Positions 61,090 to 64,000 of a stretch of DNA of 64,000 nt are shown piece by piece; position 1 is the stretch's first letter, and each line of letters starts with the position of its first letter. Both the position numbers and the translations under genes were made by a program. The notes under the pieces were generated by a model. It made no database searches, was not told the DNA's origin, and saw only the letters and a program-made list of their open reading frames with translations. The stretch covers positions 124,001-188,000 of the forward strand of contig JABELC010000013.1 in NCBI GenBank assembly GCA_028455995.1, written 5' to 3'. The DNA comes from Scleromitrula shiraiana (Eukaryota; Ascomycota; Leotiomycetes; Helotiales; Sclerotiniaceae).

Positions 61090-61560
61090 TGGCATTGTTG
61101 CATGCACATCTGAATTTCTACCACGTTCCGGGAAGCAACCCAATGATAGAGCAATTACGGTAGTTCTGCTGTCAACTGCGGTATATCTGAGCTGTTACCA
61201 TTTCGTACGGGTAATGATAAAACATCTAGTGGTTTTGTTGTATATCTATCTTGTTTCATACCACTTTGTGCGGATGATGGCAAGTTAGCTGGCGAGCTGT
61301 TGATTCTAAATGTCTGTTTTGTTGTCATACAATTGGATGATACTCTTTTTCTTTCTATGTTGGTTTGGATGTCTATGAGCTAAATGGATATTAAAATGAA
61401 TGAATTTCAATATCTATATCTTGAACGGACATCCAGAAATAGACTGGGCCGTAGCTACAATCGTTTTGTTGCATATCTGAATTTGACGTTTTTCATAGAG
61501 AAGAATAGAGAGAGCAACTGCAGTGGTTTTGTTGCATATCTGAATTTGCCCCGTTTTCGC
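61090..61560. repeat. Degenerate repeat array (GTTGCATATCTGAATTT units)
   Basis: Two 23-nt segments, 61463-61485 and 61526-61548, are identical and 63 nt apart. Diverged relatives occur near 61095 (GTTGCATGCACATCTGAATTT), 61180 and 61235 (GTTGTATATCTATCTTGTTT). The array is split by element copy C. Confidence 0.6.
61293..61451. mobile_element. MITE-like element, copy C
   Basis: The left end is CGAGCTGTTGATTCTAAATG, then TCTGTT. The right end, reverse-complemented, is CGGCCCAGTCTATTTCTGGA, then TGTCCGTTCAAG. 159 bp, no coding capacity. TAGCT occurs just outside both ends, so the inverted repeat may extend further out. Confidence 0.65.
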
Positions 61561-62387
61561 AATGCTCGATACTAGGCAAATAGTTAGTCACAAGATCGAT
61601 CCATTGGCTACTACACTAAAAGCAGCAGTGGCTATGTAAAAGTAAAGCCGAGTCCCGTATCCCTATTTGCAGTTATGCTCAATGTTCTTTACTTTCATCT
61701 TCATTGAAGATATGCATAATTCCATTAAGGATGTGAAGATTGCGATGGTTTAGAAGAGATGGGTAATTTTGGATGAGATATAAATTGAACTCTCACTCCA
61801 TGCCAATAGTGGGGATTAATACCTAGACCCTCGAGTGAGTTCTGGTGAGGTGATAATGGTGTTGTATCTTGGATATATTTCTGTTACAGGGCTTCCAAGT
61901 AATAAGTATATTGGGTTGTATTGGGTTGTATTGTTAGCATATTTATTAGTAGTTTAGTTCGATTTTAGAGATGGGCTGTTGAGCTATTTCAGGTGCTGTG
62001 GTGAAGGAGAGAATTGATCGAAGGGATGAATTTTTAGAGGTGAGACTATTATATTAGATTGCTAAAACTGATTGTCAGTCTTAAGGCAAAAACAAGAAAA
62101 CCTCAGAATGCACTAATAAGTGAAAGACAACATTAATCAAGGGTTTGAAATTGACGACATTCACTTGAAGAAAACATCAAGTATTTATGGGGATAACGCT
62201 CCAGAATCAAGAGTTATTTAAACTCGTTCACTACTATCATGAGAAGATTCCCCAAACTTTAATGACAGCAAGAACACCAGATGGTACTTTAAGTTATTAA
62301 TCCCGTTGACTTGATAAGAGTTTTCACTTTGTCAAAATAATATAAATATCTGGGTGCCTCAGAACAAACACAACCAAGGGCTCTAAA

Positions 62388-62548
62388 CCTGACAATATAT
62401 ATTTGAATGTCTGTTTAAATCATAGACAATCAAATGTTTCTTTTGCTAATTTAATTTAATTATCTATGTTTAATATGGATATTCAAGATTAAGATATATG
62501 ATTGTACATCTGGTGGATGAACGTTCAGAATCTATTCTAAACAGCTCG
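62388..62548. mobile_element. MITE-like element, copy D
   Basis: The left part GAATGTCTGTTTAAATCATA (from 62405) and the following GACAATCAAATGTTTC align with the start of copy A. The right end (CTAAACAGCTCG, 62537-62548) is the same terminus as copy B. The interior shares TTTTGCTAATTTA with copy E. The left boundary is approximate. Confidence 0.6.
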
Positions 62549-62814
62549 CTGATTGTTTATGGCAGGCTGACTTGGGGGTTGTCGTTTCTATGATGTCAAG
62601 TATCGAGCAAGTAAGTCGCGTTCTCCTGGACTTACTAGGTACTATATACAATTATTACGTCTTCCTAACAATTATAGAACCCACTTCGAAATAATCTCCC
62701 GACATATCCAACCACTCCCATCCAAGTAAGCCATTCTCGACGCAAAGTTTTATATGCATGGAAATCTCGTACCACTTTCTCCCTCTTTCATCTCTTCTTC
62801 AAACTCATACCAAA

Positions 62815-64000
62815 ATGACTCTTTCCTATTCATCGAATGGAGCTACCCTCCCTTCCCTCCCCAAAATGAAAATAGCAGGCCATCAAACTAACATATTGAC
62901 CCCTTTACAGTCTTCAGATATGGGTTATAATACTAAAAGAGCCAGTTCCCCTCCAGGCAGATCAAACAAAAGCAACCTAGGTGGAGCTAGAACAGTAAGG
63001 CATCCCGATCTTCCTTCTTCACCTCCGTATCTTTCCTAATCATCACTAACAAACACCTCTCACCCTCCCAGGCCGGCCTCCTCAGCCCAGCCAGCCAGCC
63101 GCGCAGCCCAAACTCGATGCATCGCAACCATATGCACAAAATGGGGTATCAGAACCATAAACGAGACATTCCACCCCTCGATCTGACCCGCGAAAGATCT
63201 CGGCTGCAGCGCGATTACTCATCTCTTTAGCATATCAAGCCGTGTTGATTTGAAGATAGCAAGGGCTTTGTTTGTGGAGGAGTGTAGGAGTGATAAAGGT
63301 GAGATGGTTTTGGTGGGGTATACGAAGTGTAGGGATGTGGATGCTAGGGTTAGGGAGTGGGAGAAGAGGCGGGAGGAGGAGGGGGATGATGGGGATGGTG
63401 GGGATGGTGAGAATGGTAAGGCGGGAGATACTGCGGGGCATGATGCGGGACATAATTTAATGGGTGGTGTAAGCAGGACAATTATATCCACGCCAGCTGT
63501 AGAACAAGTATCTAGACGACGGGATAAAGGAAAGAAAAAAGCCGTCACGGTCAAGAATGAACCCATTAGTAAGAATGAAGCGGTAGCCGCTGGTGGACCC
63601 CCTTCTGCTATTATACCTACTCCATCGCTTGTACGTACTCCCTCCTTTCTTTCCCTACAAACCACCCTCTCTCTAGTGTAAATAACTAACCAACCCCCCA
63701 CCTCACAACCAGCTAAACCACACTCCTCCAATATCCCGCCATAGACTCCGCCCCACAAACCCCACCCTAATCATGCAATCCCACATTCTCAAACCCAGAC
63801 TACCCCCCACTCGAGCTAGACGCCCCAACAGCGCCGCACGAACGATCGAAACAGTCGCAGCCGCAGAAAGTGAGGTTCGACCACGCAAGAAATCGAGATC
63901 GAATGATACTCATGCTCCGATTACTTCGCATTATACTTCTTCCTGCAATAACCATGCATCATCGAAATTTTCCTCCTGTCACAGTCACAGCTACAATCAC
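62815..64000 (+). CDS. Unknown protein, 3' end beyond window, at least 4 exons
   Basis: Exons: 62815-62994, 63072-63145, 63231-63630, 63713 to edge. Donors are GTAAGG, GTATCA and GTACGT. Intron 3 has a CTAAC branch. Phases agree throughout and the last exon stays open to base 64000. The protein starts MTLSYSSNGATLPSLPKMKI, is basic and Ser/Pro/Asn-rich (TKRASSPPGRSNKSNLGGAR), then has a better-ordered part (ISSRVDLKIARALFVEECRS, then GEMVLVGYTKCRDVDARVRE, then WEKRREEEG), an Asp/Gly-rich run, a KKK-containing segment (SRRRDKGKKKAVTVKNEP) and a basic tail. The basic clusters suggest a nuclear protein. I do not recognise the family. A frame on the opposite strand (63219-63758) is a shadow. Confidence 0.6.

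Larger units (their letters stand above)
60668..62814. other. Intergenic region with two repeat elements and a degenerate repeat array
   Basis: About 2.1 kb. It contains the VAM7 3' UTR, a degenerate array at about 61090-61560 interrupted by element copy C, and element copy D at 62388-62548. A TATTGGGTTG direct repeat lies near 61909-61930. The last 200 bp are the promoter of the right-edge gene. Confidence 0.5.

Noticed and set aside
1..64000. CRISPR arrays, prokaryotic operons, rRNA, tRNA and 5S genes
   Set aside because: No regularly spaced repeats with unique spacers, and no tRNA B-box/acceptor pairs or 5S-like sequence, were found by eye on either strand. The tandem repeats are simple microsatellites.

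Overview
The window is eukaryotic and reads as a filamentous ascomycete chromosome. Coding genes are interrupted by short introns (about 44-112 nt, with GTAWGT-type donors and CTAAC-like branch sites). Spacers are rich in microsatellites, and several AT-rich islands look like RIP (repeat-induced point mutation) relics. The protein set (Ste12 with a C-terminal zinc-finger pair, secreted GH3 beta-glucosidases, a 6-4 type photolyase, EB1, Vam7) suggests Pezizomycotina. A Leotiomycete such as a Sclerotinia/Botrytis relative is my best guess, from the look of the Ste12 and beta-glucosidase sequences; I could not run a search. No rRNA, tRNA, CRISPR or prokaryotic-type system was found.

Layout. 1-1137: a minus-strand gene cut by the left edge (poly-serine) and a low-complexity hypothetical gene. 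3860-6205: STE12 (minus, 4 exons). 6206-21688: about 15.5 kb with no gene I can support, dense in simple repeats and including an AT-rich relic. 21689-24460: a long alpha/beta-hydrolase (LCAT-like lipase). 26532-27790: a decayed short-chain dehydrogenase. 28588-31050: an unknown membrane-anchored coiled-coil protein. 36627-39677: secreted GH3 beta-glucosidase 1 (7 exons, one of 12 nt), convergent with a 6-4 photolyase/cryptochrome at 40246-42265 that has a GC-AG intron. 49267-50295: a hypothetical protein. 53625-56930: GH3 beta-glucosidase 2 (9 exons). 57870-58797: EB1/Mal3 microtubule plus-end protein. 59528-60667: Vam7 (PX plus Qc-SNARE). 62815-64000: a multi-exon gene of unknown function running off the right edge.

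How the genes relate. There is no operon or obvious biosynthetic cluster. The window mixes housekeeping functions (EB1, Vam7), morphogenesis control (Ste12), cell-wall or plant polysaccharide use (two GH3 enzymes) and light/UV repair (photolyase).

The least expected structure is non-coding. Five diverged copies of one short terminal-inverted-repeat element (MITE-like) lie in spacers between 39.9 and 62.6 kb, and a second unrelated AT-rich element with 15-bp inverted ends lies at 52.4-52.7 kb. STE12 carries a 90-nt cassette exon whose skipping would fuse its two zinc fingers into one perfect finger. I did not find a new multi-gene system here.
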